From assembly GCA_017476705.1 (NCBI GenBank), contig JAFUZI010000051.1, forward strand, positions 1 through 19,160: a DNA stretch of 19,160 bases, read 5' to 3'. The notes under the pieces are model-generated. The model saw nothing but the letters and a program-made list of their open reading frames with translations. It had not been told where the DNA came from and did no database searches. Shown here one piece after another: positions 1 to 7,396 of the stretch. This stretch comes from Bacilli bacterium (GTDB lineage Bacteria; Bacillota_I; Bacilli_A; RF39; UBA660). Position 1 is the first letter of the stretch. Every line of letters starts with the position of its first letter. The position numbers and the translations under genes are program-made.

Positions 1-226
1 CAAGAGAAATACAATAACTATTCCCTGTAATTTTTGGATATTCAGAAGAATTGTTTGACATATATAATTCAGCTGCTTCGTATATTATTTTTTTAGTGGC
101 ATTATCGATTTCTACTCTTTTGTTTGTTATTTGATTAATCACAGCCGGAACAACTAATGATGTTAAAAGTGAAATAATCATTACAGTTGCTATCATTTCT
201 ATTAATGTAAATGCTTTATTATTCAT
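1..226 (-). CDS. Prepilin-like (type IV pilin/pseudopilin) protein, partial
   Basis: The gene starts at 226 and is open to the window edge, so only the first 75 residues are visible. They begin MNNKAFTLIEMIATVMIISL, a class III signal: a short basic leader, cleavage expected before the Phe of FTLIE, Glu at mature position +5, and a single hydrophobic helix of about 20 residues. This fits major or minor pilins and ComG/T2SS pseudopilins, which a prepilin peptidase cleaves and methylates before they assemble into an envelope-spanning filament. After the helix come a short polar helix and a Ser/Asn-rich stretch. No good Shine-Dalgarno precedes the ATG. A strong terminator separates the gene from the LCP gene upstream. 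Which pilin class it belongs to cannot be decided from this fragment. Confidence 0.85.
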   Translation of the reverse strand, partial: MNNKAFTLIEMIATVMIISLLTSLVVPAVINQITNKRVEIDNATKKIIYEAAELYMSNNSSEYPKITGNSYCISL

Positions 227-250
227 AATATCAACTAGTATTATTTTATC

Positions 251-280
251 AAAAAAAAAGACTTAATTAAAGTCTTTTTT
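251..280 (-). terminator. Intrinsic terminator after the LCP gene
   Basis: The stem is aagactt (258-264) paired with aagtctt (270-276), extended by A/T pairs, with loop aatta. On the minus strand a run of about nine T follows. It lies a few bases after the LCP stop codon. Confidence 0.9.
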
Positions 281-284
281 ATTC

Positions 285-2294
285 TTACTCATTTTTTTCT
301 ATTTCAATAATAGAGCCTTGTGTTGATGTTTCTTCATTACTGGAATCATCTGCTTCTTTAGATTTAATAGTTAGACCAATAGTAAGTCCCTTTTCTATTT
401 TTTTACCTGCAGCTGTATCTTGTTTTTCAACAATTCCTGAATCAATACCATGTGTATTAATTAATAATCCAAGTTTTGATGCAGCAGTTTTTGCTTCAGA
501 TACATTCATCCCGGTAAAATCAGGAACAGTAACCATTTCATTTTCTTCTTCAACAGAAGTGTTTTTTTGTGAAGAACTAGATGCACCTGCAGAAGTGTTT
601 ACCTTATTTGATGAGTTTGTAGAAGAATTTGATTTAGTTTGAGCATTTTTAGCGTAATTTACAGGTGTACCACTTGATCTTTGACCTATAACTTTTTCCT
701 CATATTCTTCATCAATATCAAATGAAAACTCTTTAATCATTTTTGGCTCAACTAAACCTAAATTAATTTTCATAGCTTCTACTACATCATTTAATGATTC
801 TTGATATAAAACATAATTATATAAATACATTCTCATAGTTGTATCATATATATTCATTGTTCCATATCCACTTAAATATAGCTTTTGCATTCCAATTACA
901 TCATCTATATTATTGCCAATGCTTTTTGTTACTACATCTTTAAATATTGTATATAAAGACATTATTTCATTATTAGTCATATTAGTTTCCATACTATTAC
1001 TTACAACATCAAGCAATTTATAAATAGTAGTTAAATCACCTTTTTGCTTTATTTTATTTAATATTGCTTTAACTACAGTTTGTTGATTTTGACCTCTTAT
1101 AAAATCATTACTTACATAGTTAGAATACTTTTTACCACAATACTCAGGCCATGTATGTCTATTTCTAGAAAAAGCTAATGCTTGTTCACCATTTAATGTT
1201 TGGAATCCCTCATCTATATAAATGGTATTATTACCAAATTGACGATTAGAATTACTTTCGCAGAAACTATATGGAACATCCACATCAACACCACCTAGAG
1301 TATCTACTATTTTAATAACACCTTTAAAATTAATTTTAACAAAATAATCTATATTAATTCCTGTAAAGTTTTCTATTGTATTTATCATACATGTCTCACC
1401 ATTCCAAGCTGCATGTGTGATTTTACTTTTTGCTTGATTAGCAAAACAAGTGATAGGTACATAAGTATCTCTTGGAATACTTAATATTGTAGCATTTAAA
1501 TTTTCTGGATTAAATGTTATTAACATTAATGAATCACCATTAAATGAACTATTAGCAAGACTTTCATTTTCTGAATCTACTCCCATTAAAAGAATTGTAA
1601 ATGGTTTATCTAATCTATTTGCCTTTTTTGATTGCTTTGTCTTTACTTTCTTTTCAGCTGTATAGATTATTTTAGTTTCAGAATCTAATGATTTAAAATC
1701 CTGTCCTTCATAAGTTGAAAACATTACAACATAACCAGTAGGTAGGAATGCATAATCTATTTTTTTATCATATAATGCATTAATAAGTTCAATATATGTT
1801 TCATATTCTGATACTTTAACATCAAGTTTCTTAGATTTAATAACATCTTTTGGAATTGTATTTCCAACGATATTATCTTTATCTTTTAATATACCTACTT
1901 TTCCACTAATATCATTAATATCTTTTACTTTATTGGTTGAAAGTGTAACTATACTACTAGAATAAGTTGTTCCATCACTGGTAAACTTATCAACTACATT
2001 ATATGTTTTCATTACATAATAACCAAAAGCTAAAAGTATACCTGAATAAATAAATACTACTGGAATATATAAAAAGTATCTCTTACTTTTTTTCTTTAAT
2101 GAATGATAAAATCCAAGTATAAATGACATTTCAAGAATTACTATAATTCCTGCAAGTGTTAACCTTAAAACAGATTCTATACTTCCTAATAAAGATAATG
2201 AATAAACTGAAAATATACTTGCAACTAAAGAGATAATGGCAAGTATAACTATTATTATATTTTTCTTTTTTAATTTTTTCTTTTTCTTACTCAT
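285..2294 (-). CDS. LCP (LytR-CpsA-Psr) family protein with solute-binding-like and PASTA domains
   Basis: This 669-residue membrane protein probably transfers a lipid-linked polymer to peptidoglycan outside the cell, as known for LCP enzymes. Visible order: basic N-terminus; three membrane helices (about 12-34, 41-63, 73-95); a periplasmic-binding-like region (about 110-215); the LCP catalytic domain (about 232-416); a Ser/Asn/Thr-rich linker (about 550-585); and one PASTA repeat (about 587-645, VPDFTGMNVSEA), a module known to bind peptidoglycan. LCP landmarks are FTILLMGVDS, GDS at 253-255, SIPRDTY with Arg275, TLGGVDVDVP, LNGEQALAFSRNRH (Arg377, Arg379) and FIRGQNQ (Arg400). Four cysteines (283, 302, 345, 386) fall in the extracellular domain. 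The start has GGAGG four bases upstream, and the gene has its own promoter. A fused PASTA tail is unusual for LCP proteins. The solute-binding-like region is the least certain assignment. Confidence 0.93.
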   Translation of the reverse strand: MSKKKKKLKKKNIIIVILAIISLVASIFSVYSLSLLGSIESVLRLTLAGIIVILEMSFILGFYHSLKKKSKRYFLYIPVVFIYSGILLAFGYYVMKTYNVVDKFTSDGTTYSSSIVTLSTNKVKDINDISGKVGILKDKDNIVGNTIPKDVIKSKKLDVKVSEYETYIELINALYDKKIDYAFLPTGYVVMFSTYEGQDFKSLDSETKIIYTAEKKVKTKQSKKANRLDKPFTILLMGVDSENESLANSSFNGDSLMLITFNPENLNATILSIPRDTYVPITCFANQAKSKITHAAWNGETCMINTIENFTGINIDYFVKINFKGVIKIVDTLGGVDVDVPYSFCESNSNRQFGNNTIYIDEGFQTLNGEQALAFSRNRHTWPEYCGKKYSNYVSNDFIRGQNQQTVVKAILNKIKQKGDLTTIYKLLDVVSNSMETNMTNNEIMSLYTIFKDVVTKSIGNNIDDVIGMQKLYLSGYGTMNIYDTTMRMYLYNYVLYQESLNDVVEAMKINLGLVEPKMIKEFSFDIDEEYEEKVIGQRSSGTPVNYAKNAQTKSNSSTNSSNKVNTSAGASSSSQKNTSVEEENEMVTVPDFTGMNVSEAKTAASKLGLLINTHGIDSGIVEKQDTAAGKKIEKGLTIGLTIKSKEADDSSNEETSTQGSIIEIEKNE

Positions 2295-2317
2295 AAATCC
2301 TCCAATAAACTTTATAC

Positions 2318-2346
2318 ATTATACTCTTTTTTTTGCAATTATACAA
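2318..2346 (-). promoter_or_regulatory. Sigma-A promoter of the LCP gene
   Basis: On the minus strand TTGTAT (2346-2341) is followed after 17 bases by TATAAT (2323-2318), about 24 bases before the LCP start codon. It lies between the upstream polymerase gene and the LCP gene, so LCP can be made independently of that operon. Confidence 0.7.
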
Positions 2347-2356
2347 ATCATTATAA

Positions 2357-3652
2357 TTACTTGCTTTTTTCAAACTTTTTATATGAAATTGCCCTTATAA
2401 TAATAAGTATCACAAATATACTTACAGCAGGTGTTACAAAAATATGCCCAGAAAATAAGCCTAAAAGCAATATTAGTAAATAACTTATTTTATATTCTAT
2501 ATTAATTAATTTTTTTCCTTTTAATCCACTATATATATTTTTTAAAGTTCTAATTATCATATACCAGAATAAAATAAATCCTAAAATACCTTGTCTATAA
2601 AATACTTCAGCATAATCAATTTCTATAGTTTTTGTACTAACACTATCAGTTCCATATCCTTCAATATAACCTATCCCATTCATCTTTTCTAATATACTAG
2701 AATGAACAAAATTCTTATTAGTATTACTCAAAAATGTCAATCTTTGACTAAATATAAAATGATCTATTAATTTAATATCAGTAAACACCTCATAATAATG
2801 ATTTATTCCTAAAAATTTTTTATGGATTTGTAAATTTTTATAAAAAGATGTCTTTGGAATCATTATTATAGAAGATAATGTAACAACTAGTATAGCTATA
2901 GATGTTATTAATATTTTTTTTATTTGTTTATTTTTTATCCATTCTTTTAAATAATTACCTAAATAAAATATTGTAACGATTAAAAGTGATAACATAGGAA
3001 CTTTTGTACCCATATCAGATAATACTATGAGTAATATAATTATTAAAATAAGATTAATTATTTTGTATTTCCTACTATTTATTAAATAAAAAGCTATAAA
3101 AGGCATAAGCATACTTAAAATATTGCCTACTGCATTAGCAGATATAAAGAATCCTACACTACCAAGTTTTGAATGATAATAACTTATAAATCCTATTCCT
3201 AAAATATCTGGAATAAATATAAATAAAACATAAATAAAATATATAGTTGTTATTTGTTTTAAACTAATCTTTATTTTGTATTGATTAAACATATCATATA
3301 AAGATACCAGCACAATTGGAAAATAAAATGTATTTAGTGTGTTTTTTATTTCATAAAAATATGCATTAAATCCTTTAAATCTTAATACAGTAATTGAAAA
3401 AAGAATTAAATAAATTAAAAATAAATATAAAAATTTTTTATTTATAGCCTTGTTAGTTGTAGTATCTAAACTAAATATATAATAAATACAAAATATCATA
3501 AATATAAATCTAACAACTGATGAAATTGAAAAATTTATATTTAAATAGTGTGTTTGTAATCCTGTAAAAACATCTAAAAATGGATTTAAAAACAAGAAAA
3601 CAAGAATAATCTTATCTATATTTAATTCTATAAATTGATTAATCTTGTTCAT
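2357..3652 (-). CDS. O-antigen ligase/polymerase-like (Wzy-type) membrane protein
   Basis: The 431-residue protein is mostly hydrophobic, with about 10-12 membrane helices and one large hydrophilic loop (about 265-355) before the last helices. The segment EIDYAEVFYRQGILGFILFW at 344-363 matches the E-x-G-I-L-G-type motif at the end of the large loop in the Wzy/O-antigen ligase superfamily, whose members polymerise or ligate lipid-linked repeat units on the outer membrane face. No single catalytic residue is certain; Arg304 in the loop is a candidate. The start overlaps the end of the acyltransferase gene by 14 bases, so the two are probably translationally coupled. The LCP gene immediately downstream fits a role in attaching the polymer to the wall. 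No flippase or priming transferase is visible here. Confidence 0.8.
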   Translation of the reverse strand: MNKINQFIELNIDKIILVFLFLNPFLDVFTGLQTHYLNINFSISSVVRFIFMIFCIYYIFSLDTTTNKAINKKFLYLFLIYLILFSITVLRFKGFNAYFYEIKNTLNTFYFPIVLVSLYDMFNQYKIKISLKQITTIYFIYVLFIFIPDILGIGFISYYHSKLGSVGFFISANAVGNILSMLMPFIAFYLINSRKYKIINLILIIILLIVLSDMGTKVPMLSLLIVTIFYLGNYLKEWIKNKQIKKILITSIAILVVTLSSIIMIPKTSFYKNLQIHKKFLGINHYYEVFTDIKLIDHFIFSQRLTFLSNTNKNFVHSSILEKMNGIGYIEGYGTDSVSTKTIEIDYAEVFYRQGILGFILFWYMIIRTLKNIYSGLKGKKLINIEYKISYLLILLLGLFSGHIFVTPAVSIFVILIIIRAISYKKFEKSK

Positions 3653-4178
3653 TTAATACACCCTTTTCTTTATAAAATTTATTCCAAGCTTCTTCTATTG
3701 GATAACTTGCTATATTTTGTCTTTTCTCTACATATTCATCAAATGTTCCAATTACCTTAGCTGGGACACCTGCTACAACTGAATTTGAAGGTACATCTTT
3801 AGTTATAACTGAACCTGCTGCTATAATAACATTAGACCCTATTCTAATATTTGGTAAAATTGTAGAGTTTGCACCAATAAATACATTGTCCATTACCTCA
3901 ATGCAACCATAATTATATGAAAAACATCCCATACCTAGATTATTTAAAACAGTATGAGCAATATCATGTGTAATAAAAGTAACACCACTAGCAACTGATA
4001 CATTATTATGAAATTTAATTAACTCAGGATCAGATGGAATAATTCTAGGTTGAAAAAAGAAGTTATCTCCAACTGATTCAAATATTTTATGTTTTTTAAT
4101 ATATTTTGTTCTTTTTTGACTTTCAAATATTAATGCTACTCTTAATCTAGTTAATTGTTTTTTGGTATATTTTTTCAT
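3639..4178 (-). CDS. Hexapeptide-repeat O-acyltransferase (capsule/wall-sugar acetyltransferase type)
   Basis: The 179-residue protein has a helical N-terminus (1-35) followed by a left-handed beta-helix of hexapeptide repeats (about 50-145), for example IGANSTILPNIRIGSNVIIA and GSVITKDVPSNSVVAGVPAK. Thr-His-Asp at 70-72 is the usual catalytic-His motif of maltose/galactoside/CapG-type acetyltransferases, which move an acetyl group from acetyl-CoA to a sugar hydroxyl; the repeat layout supports this class. It is cytoplasmic, with no signal peptide. It is the first gene of the operon and overlaps the polymerase gene, which suggests it decorates the polymer made there. The chosen ATG has AAGGA about 10 bases upstream. 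The exact sugar acceptor is unknown. Confidence 0.88.
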   Translation of the reverse strand: MKKYTKKQLTRLRVALIFESQKRTKYIKKHKIFESVGDNFFFQPRIIPSDPELIKFHNNVSVASGVTFITHDIAHTVLNNLGMGCFSYNYGCIEVMDNVFIGANSTILPNIRIGSNVIIAAGSVITKDVPSNSVVAGVPAKVIGTFDEYVEKRQNIASYPIEEAWNKFYKEKGVLNEQD

Positions 4179-4204
4179 ATATTCATCATCCTTATACTAT
4201 TTAA

Positions 4205-4234
4205 ATTATACATTTTAAAAGCATATATTGTCAA
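4205..4234 (-). promoter_or_regulatory. Consensus sigma-A promoter of the acyltransferase-polymerase operon
   Basis: On the minus strand TTGACA (4234-4229) and TATAAT (4210-4205) are both perfect consensus hexamers with an 18-base spacer, 26 bases upstream of the start codon. It is divergent from the tRNA promoter. Confidence 0.88.
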
Positions 4235-4298
4235 CAAATCTATTTAGGAATAAATAATTTATTTTTTGCATATTTTTTAGTGAATTATATAAAACATA

Positions 4299-4327
4299 TT
4301 GTCAAATATATTTTTTTTTGCTATAAT
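4299..4327 (+). promoter_or_regulatory. Sigma-A promoter of the tRNA-Cys/tRNA-Gly unit
   Basis: TTGTCA (4299-4304), a 17-base T-rich spacer, then TATAAT (4322-4327). The tRNA-Cys 5' end lies 14 bases after the -10. Confidence 0.87.
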
Positions 4328-4341
4328 TTTAATTGTGTGAT

Positions 4342-4415
4342 GGGTCTATAGCCAAGTGGTAAGGCGTGGGACTGCAACTCCCTGATCGTTGGTTCAAATC
4401 CGACTAGGCCCTCCA
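4342..4415 (+). tRNA. tRNA-Cys (GCA)
   Basis: This is a 74-nt cloverleaf. The acceptor stem GGGTCTA pairs with TAGGCCC (one G-U pair), the discriminator is T, and CCA is encoded. The D arm is GCC/GGC. The anticodon loop ctGCAac gives GCA (Cys). The T arm is GTTGG-TTCAAAT-CCGAC. U73 is the known identity base for tRNA-Cys and agrees with the anticodon. Confidence 0.95.
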
Positions 4416-4424
4416 ACTTATTAT

Positions 4425-4499
4425 GCAGGTGTAGTACAGCGGTTAGTATGCGGCCTTGCCAAGGCTGAGACGGCGGTTCGATTCCGCTCACTTGCTCCA
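4425..4499 (+). tRNA. tRNA-Gly (GCC)
   Basis: This is a 75-nt cloverleaf. The acceptor stem GCAGGTG pairs with CACTTGC, followed by discriminator T and encoded CCA. The anticodon stem CCTT/AAGG encloses GCC (Gly). The T arm is GCGGTTCGATTCCGC. It lies nine bases after tRNA-Cys, so the two are co-transcribed. Confidence 0.95.
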
Positions 4500-4510
4500 T
4501 TTGAAATCAT

Positions 4511-4540
4511 AGTACGTCAGAGATGACGTACTTTTTATTT
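4511..4540 (+). terminator. Intrinsic terminator after the tRNA pair
   Basis: The stem AGTACGTCA (4511-4519) and TGACGTACT (4524-4532) is nine perfect pairs closed by a GAGA tetraloop and followed by TTTTATTTT. It begins 12 bases after tRNA-Gly. Confidence 0.92.
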
Positions 4541-4542
4541 TC

Positions 4543-4575
4543 AAAGTGTTTTCTTTCAAAGAAAGGAGGCACTTT
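4543..4575 (+). promoter_or_regulatory. Hairpin abutting the Shine-Dalgarno of the 95-residue gene
   Basis: AAAGTG (4543-4548) can pair with CACTTT (4570-4575), with a smaller inner pairing of ttctt and aagaa. The strong ribosome binding site GGAGG (4565-4569) lies inside this structure, and six T (4573-4578) follow the stem. It could act as a weak terminator/attenuator or mask the ribosome site. No separate promoter is visible between the tRNA terminator and this gene. Confidence 0.45.
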
Positions 4576-4580
4576 TTTCT

Positions 4581-4868
4581 ATGAAAATAAAGTTATTACA
4601 AGAATTAAACCCTAGTCAAAGGACATTAAAAGCTATTAGTTCTACACATCCATATAAGATACAAATAACTAGTGGCAAAATAAATGTACTTGAACCTACT
4701 AACATTGAAACTATTATTCCAATAAGATATTTATTATTTTATAGAACTAAAATAATTGAATTCTATGAATATCCTGAAGATCGTGTTAAAGGAAATAATT
4801 TTATTAATCATCAAACAAAACAAACATTTAATAAAAATGAATTAAAAGCATATATAACAAATTATTAA
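4581..4868 (+). CDS. Hypothetical 95-residue protein upstream of the recombinase
   Basis: I do not recognise the family. The protein is soluble, with no signal peptide or membrane helix, and appears mixed beta/alpha. It has a central beta-rich part (IETIIPIRYLLFYRTKIIEF, about 42-61) and a charged, Asn/Lys-rich C-terminus. It has a strong GGAGG 11 bases upstream of the ATG and stops 96 bases before the recombinase start. Both genes are on the plus strand against a mostly minus-strand background, so the protein probably belongs to the recombinase element. A small accessory role such as a recombination directionality factor is conceivable from position alone; nothing in the sequence shows it. 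Confidence 0.7.
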   Translation: MKIKLLQELNPSQRTLKAISSTHPYKIQITSGKINVLEPTNIETIIPIRYLLFYRTKIIEFYEYPEDRVKGNNFINHQTKQTFNKNELKAYITNY

Positions 4869-4890
4869 AATTCATTCCCTAAATAAGGAA

Positions 4891-4919
4891 TTGACTTTAA
4901 TAAATTAGAAGTCTATTAT
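4891..4919 (+). promoter_or_regulatory. Sigma-A promoter of the serine recombinase
   Basis: TTGACT (4891-4896), a 17-base spacer, TATTAT (4914-4919), located 45 bases before the recombinase ATG. The recombinase can therefore be expressed without the upstream gene. Confidence 0.75.
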
Positions 4920-4964
4920 AAAAAACTAAAGAAAGAACTTATTTGATAGAAAGTGAGGTTAAAT

Positions 4965-6728
4965 ATGAATAATAAAGTTGCTATATATGTAAGAGTATCA
5001 ACTGATGAACAAAGAGATAATGGATATTCTATTGATTCACAACTTCGTATGTTAAAAGAATATGCTGATAAAAATAATTATAATATAGTTGGAATATATA
5101 ATGACGCTGGATACTCTGGTAAAAACTTAATGCGACCTGAAATGCAAAGATTATTAAAAGATATTGAAGATGGTAAAATAGATATTCTTTTAGCTATTAA
5201 AACTGATAGATTAACAAGAGATGGTTATGATGGATATTGGCTACTACATCAATGCGATAAATATAATGTAAGAATTGAATTAACACTTGAACCATTTGAT
5301 ATATCTACTGCTAATGGGGAAATGATGTTTGGACTTAATTTAGCCTTTGGACAAAGAGAAAGAAAAGAAATAAGTGCTAGAACTAAACGAGGACTTGAAC
5401 AAATGGCTATTGAACATAAACACCCTAATAAACCACCTTATGGATATACAAGAGATAAAGTAACTAAACATTTAGAAATAGAACCCATTGAAGCTTTAGT
5501 TGTTAAAGATATATTTAATATGTCAGTTGATGGTATTCCATATAGAAAAATTGCAGAAAAAATGAGAAATGATAATAGATATTTAAGAACTGGAAAATGG
5601 TCTGATTCTAGAGTATATAAAATATTAGATAATGAAATATATATTGGCACATTTAGATTTGGTAAATATAATCGTAAAAAAGAAGAACAAATAGTAATTG
5701 AAAATTATTGTGAACCAATAATAACAGAAGAAGTATGGAAAAAATCTAGAAAACAAATAAAAAGAAATAAACACGAAAACTATGGCAAACATGTTCATAT
5801 ATTTTCTAATTTAGTTGTATGTCCTCATTGTGGAAATATATTAAGTTCTACATTTTCACATAAAAGAACAAGAGATGGATTTCAAGATTATTATTTTCTA
5901 GTTTGTAAGAATAAAAAATGTGCCCACAAAGGATTACATTATAGTTGTGATAGATTAGAAAGAACTCTATCTAAACTATTAAATGAATTAATAATTTATA
6001 TGACCGAAAATCCAGAGAATATTATTAAGCCTAAAATAGATACTAATAAAGATTTTGAAAATATAGAAAAAGCAATACAAAAATTAAAACAACAAGAAGA
6101 AAAGTTAATTGAATTATATCTTTCTAGTAGTTTAGATGTTGATACAATTAATCGTAAAAATGAAATGATCAAAAATGAGATTACTGAACTTGAAACAAAG
6201 AAAAAAGAATTGAACTATGAAGAACCTTTAGATATTAAAATAGAATTAGTAGATACTTTTAATAACTCTAGTTTAAATAATTATTTAATGAATAAAGAAT
6301 TACCTATTTATCAAAAATGGTTAAAACTAGATCCTGAAACTAAAAAAATGATTCTTCGTAAATTTATAAGACAAATAGAAATTAGTCGTGATGAAGATTA
6401 TTTTATAGATATAACAAACATTAAATTTGAAAAACAATATTTCAATAAAAATGCTGATGAATTTTTAAATGACTTAATGTTATCTTTAAGAGAAGATTAT
6501 AAAGATTTCGAATATAAACAAATAAGAGATATGGATACATTATTAACTTTATATGAAAACTATAATTCAATTAGTGTAGAAGATTATTTAAATAATAATC
6601 ATAATATTCACGAAGATAACAAAGACATAATAAATAACCTAGTAGCTAATCAAGGAGTTTTAGTAGCTTCCATTATTATAGATAATAAGTTTGTTGATGA
6701 AGTCTTATTTATCCCAAAAATGCCATAA
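4965..6728 (+). CDS. Large serine recombinase (site-specific integrase)
   Basis: This 587-residue protein catalyses site-specific integration/excision through a phosphoserine DNA link. The N-terminal resolvase domain (1-140) has YVRVSTDEQ with nucleophile Ser12 and Arg10, the KTDRLTRD motif (80-87) and AFGQRERKEIS (127-137). The recombinase domain (about 155-265) includes PPYGYTRD and KWSDSRVYKILDNEIYIGTF. A zinc ribbon follows, with CxxC at 286/289 and CxxxxC at 314/319. Then comes a coiled coil (about 365-425, KLKQQEEKLIELY) and a C-terminal tail. The length is normal for large serine integrases. I prefer the ATG at 4965, with GAGG six bases upstream, over an in-frame GTG at 4953 lying in the ribosome site. 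It has its own promoter, a terminator overlapping its stop, and a dyad downstream that could be an att site. No phage or conjugation genes accompany it. Confidence 0.95.
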   Translation: MNNKVAIYVRVSTDEQRDNGYSIDSQLRMLKEYADKNNYNIVGIYNDAGYSGKNLMRPEMQRLLKDIEDGKIDILLAIKTDRLTRDGYDGYWLLHQCDKYNVRIELTLEPFDISTANGEMMFGLNLAFGQRERKEISARTKRGLEQMAIEHKHPNKPPYGYTRDKVTKHLEIEPIEALVVKDIFNMSVDGIPYRKIAEKMRNDNRYLRTGKWSDSRVYKILDNEIYIGTFRFGKYNRKKEEQIVIENYCEPIITEEVWKKSRKQIKRNKHENYGKHVHIFSNLVVCPHCGNILSSTFSHKRTRDGFQDYYFLVCKNKKCAHKGLHYSCDRLERTLSKLLNELIIYMTENPENIIKPKIDTNKDFENIEKAIQKLKQQEEKLIELYLSSSLDVDTINRKNEMIKNEITELETKKKELNYEEPLDIKIELVDTFNNSSLNNYLMNKELPIYQKWLKLDPETKKMILRKFIRQIEISRDEDYFIDITNIKFEKQYFNKNADEFLNDLMLSLREDYKDFEYKQIRDMDTLLTLYENYNSISVEDYLNNNHNIHEDNKDIINNLVANQGVLVASIIIDNKFVDEVLFIPKMP

Positions 6729-6747
6729 TTATTATGGTATTTTTTTA
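6721..6747 (+). terminator. Intrinsic terminator overlapping the recombinase stop
   Basis: TGCCATA (6721-6727) pairs with TATGGTA (6733-6739) around loop ATTAT, followed by eight T. The TAA stop (6726-6728) lies inside the hairpin. Confidence 0.85.
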
Positions 6748-6762
6748 TCAGGATAAGAAGAT

Positions 6763-6814
6763 GGTACCGCAACATACATTTTACCTATATAAAATCTATG
6801 TTTCTAGTGGTACC
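6763..6814. repeat. Imperfect ~50-bp dyad downstream of the recombinase, candidate attachment site
   Basis: The inner arms AACATACATTTT (6771-6782) and AAAATCTATGTT (6791-6802) are inverted with 11 of 12 positions matching, around an 8-base centre. The outer arms are two GGTACC palindromes (6763-6768, 6809-6814). Size and symmetry fit attachment sites bound by large serine integrases (about 40-50 bp with an inverted-repeat layout), and the site lies directly beyond the integrase gene. The assignment is inferred; no partner site was found in the window. Confidence 0.45.
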
Positions 6815-6820
6815 AAACTT

Positions 6821-6838
6821 ATTTTGCACTTGCAAAAT
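6821..6838. repeat. Perfect 8-bp inverted repeat
   Basis: ATTTTGCA (6821-6828), CT, TGCAAAAT (6831-6838). It is a possible protein-binding palindrome close to the putative attachment site. The two-base spacer is too short for an RNA hairpin loop, so a DNA-binding role is more likely than a transcript structure. Confidence 0.5.
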
Positions 6839-6845
6839 TAATCCC

Positions 6846-6870
6846 AAAGAATATTTTTGATATTCTTTTT
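6846..6870. terminator. Terminator-like hairpin
   Basis: AAAGAATAT (6846-6854) pairs with ATATTCTTT (6860-6868) around TTTTG, followed by TT. It is AT-rich with a short T tract, so termination strength is uncertain. It may back up the recombinase terminator. Confidence 0.4.
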
Positions 6871-6885
6871 ACTTTATAAATACTA

Positions 6886-6901
6886 GGGATATGTATATCC
6901 C
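6886..6901. repeat. Perfect 7-bp inverted repeat
   Basis: GGGATAT (6886-6892), GT, ATATCCC (6895-6901). This is an operator-sized palindrome in a gene-free gap between convergent genes. Confidence 0.5.
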
Positions 6902-6947
6902 AATTTGATAAAATTAATAAAAATAGTGGGATGTTGTAAATTCTATT

Positions 6948-6977
6948 AAAAAAGACTAAAAAATTAATTTCAGTCTT
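6948..6977 (-). terminator. Intrinsic terminator after the 122-residue gene
   Basis: On the minus strand AAGACT (6977-6972) pairs with AGTCTT (6957-6952), with possible inner A/T pairs, followed by a short T run. It lies 18 bases after the stop codon. Confidence 0.75.
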
Positions 6978-6995
6978 ATCAAAATACCAATTATT

Positions 6996-7364
6996 TTATC
7001 TTTTAGAAATGTTAGTGTCATATTTCTCAACTAATTTACCTGATGAAGTAAATTTTTCTCTTAAAGCTTCTTCTAAAAACTTATCATTTATTCCAATTTT
7101 CTTTATTAAATATTCATAATCTTTTTCTGAAATTTGACCGCCTTTAACTCTCTGTTTAATATCAAACATTTCTCTATATTCTGTTATTTTTTCTTCATCA
7201 TCACAATATAATTCAAAAACATCAGCATCATTTGGTTCGTATCCGTTTTTTATTTTTTCTAATATCATATTTGCATGTTCACTATTATTTGTTTTTGTTT
7301 TCAAATAATAATTATATCTTTTATTAATAATTGATCTATCCAATTCTTCACTTTCATTTGGCAT
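6996..7364 (-). CDS. Hypothetical 122-residue cytoplasmic protein
   Basis: I do not recognise the family. The protein is highly charged (Glu/Lys/Asp-rich), predicted mainly helical, with no signal peptide or membrane segment. Tyr- and Asp-rich motifs include NKRYNYYLKTKTNN (14-27) and EPNDADVFELYCDDEEKI (42-59). The ATG has AGGA nine bases upstream, and an extended -10 promoter sits about 22 bases before the start. It is a single-gene unit between the S41 peptidase terminator and its own terminator. It may be native chromosome or the far side of the recombinase element. Confidence 0.75.
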   Translation of the reverse strand: MPNESEELDRSIINKRYNYYLKTKTNNSEHANMILEKIKNGYEPNDADVFELYCDDEEKITEYREMFDIKQRVKGGQISEKDYEYLIKKIGINDKFLEEALREKFTSSGKLVEKYDTNISKR

Positions 7365-7385
7365 ATTATCACATCCTATATATCC

Positions 7386-7394
7386 ATTATACCA
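7386..7394 (-). promoter_or_regulatory. Extended -10 promoter of the 122-residue gene
   Basis: On the minus strand TGGTATAAT (7394-7386) gives a consensus TATAAT with an extended TG. No convincing -35 is present. It directly follows the terminator of the upstream peptidase gene. Confidence 0.6.
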
Positions 7395-7396
7395 CG

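Noticed and set aside
4425..4499. tRNA-Gly 3' end as the integration site of the recombinase element
   Set aside because: No duplicate of the tRNA 3' end was found downstream of the recombinase; serine integrases also seldom use tRNA ends.
5438..5650. Minus-strand ORF inside the recombinase gene
   Set aside because: It lies wholly within a clearly coding frame, has no ribosome site and no recognisable family. The same holds for ORFs at 7480-7662, 12082-12276 and 18205-18477.
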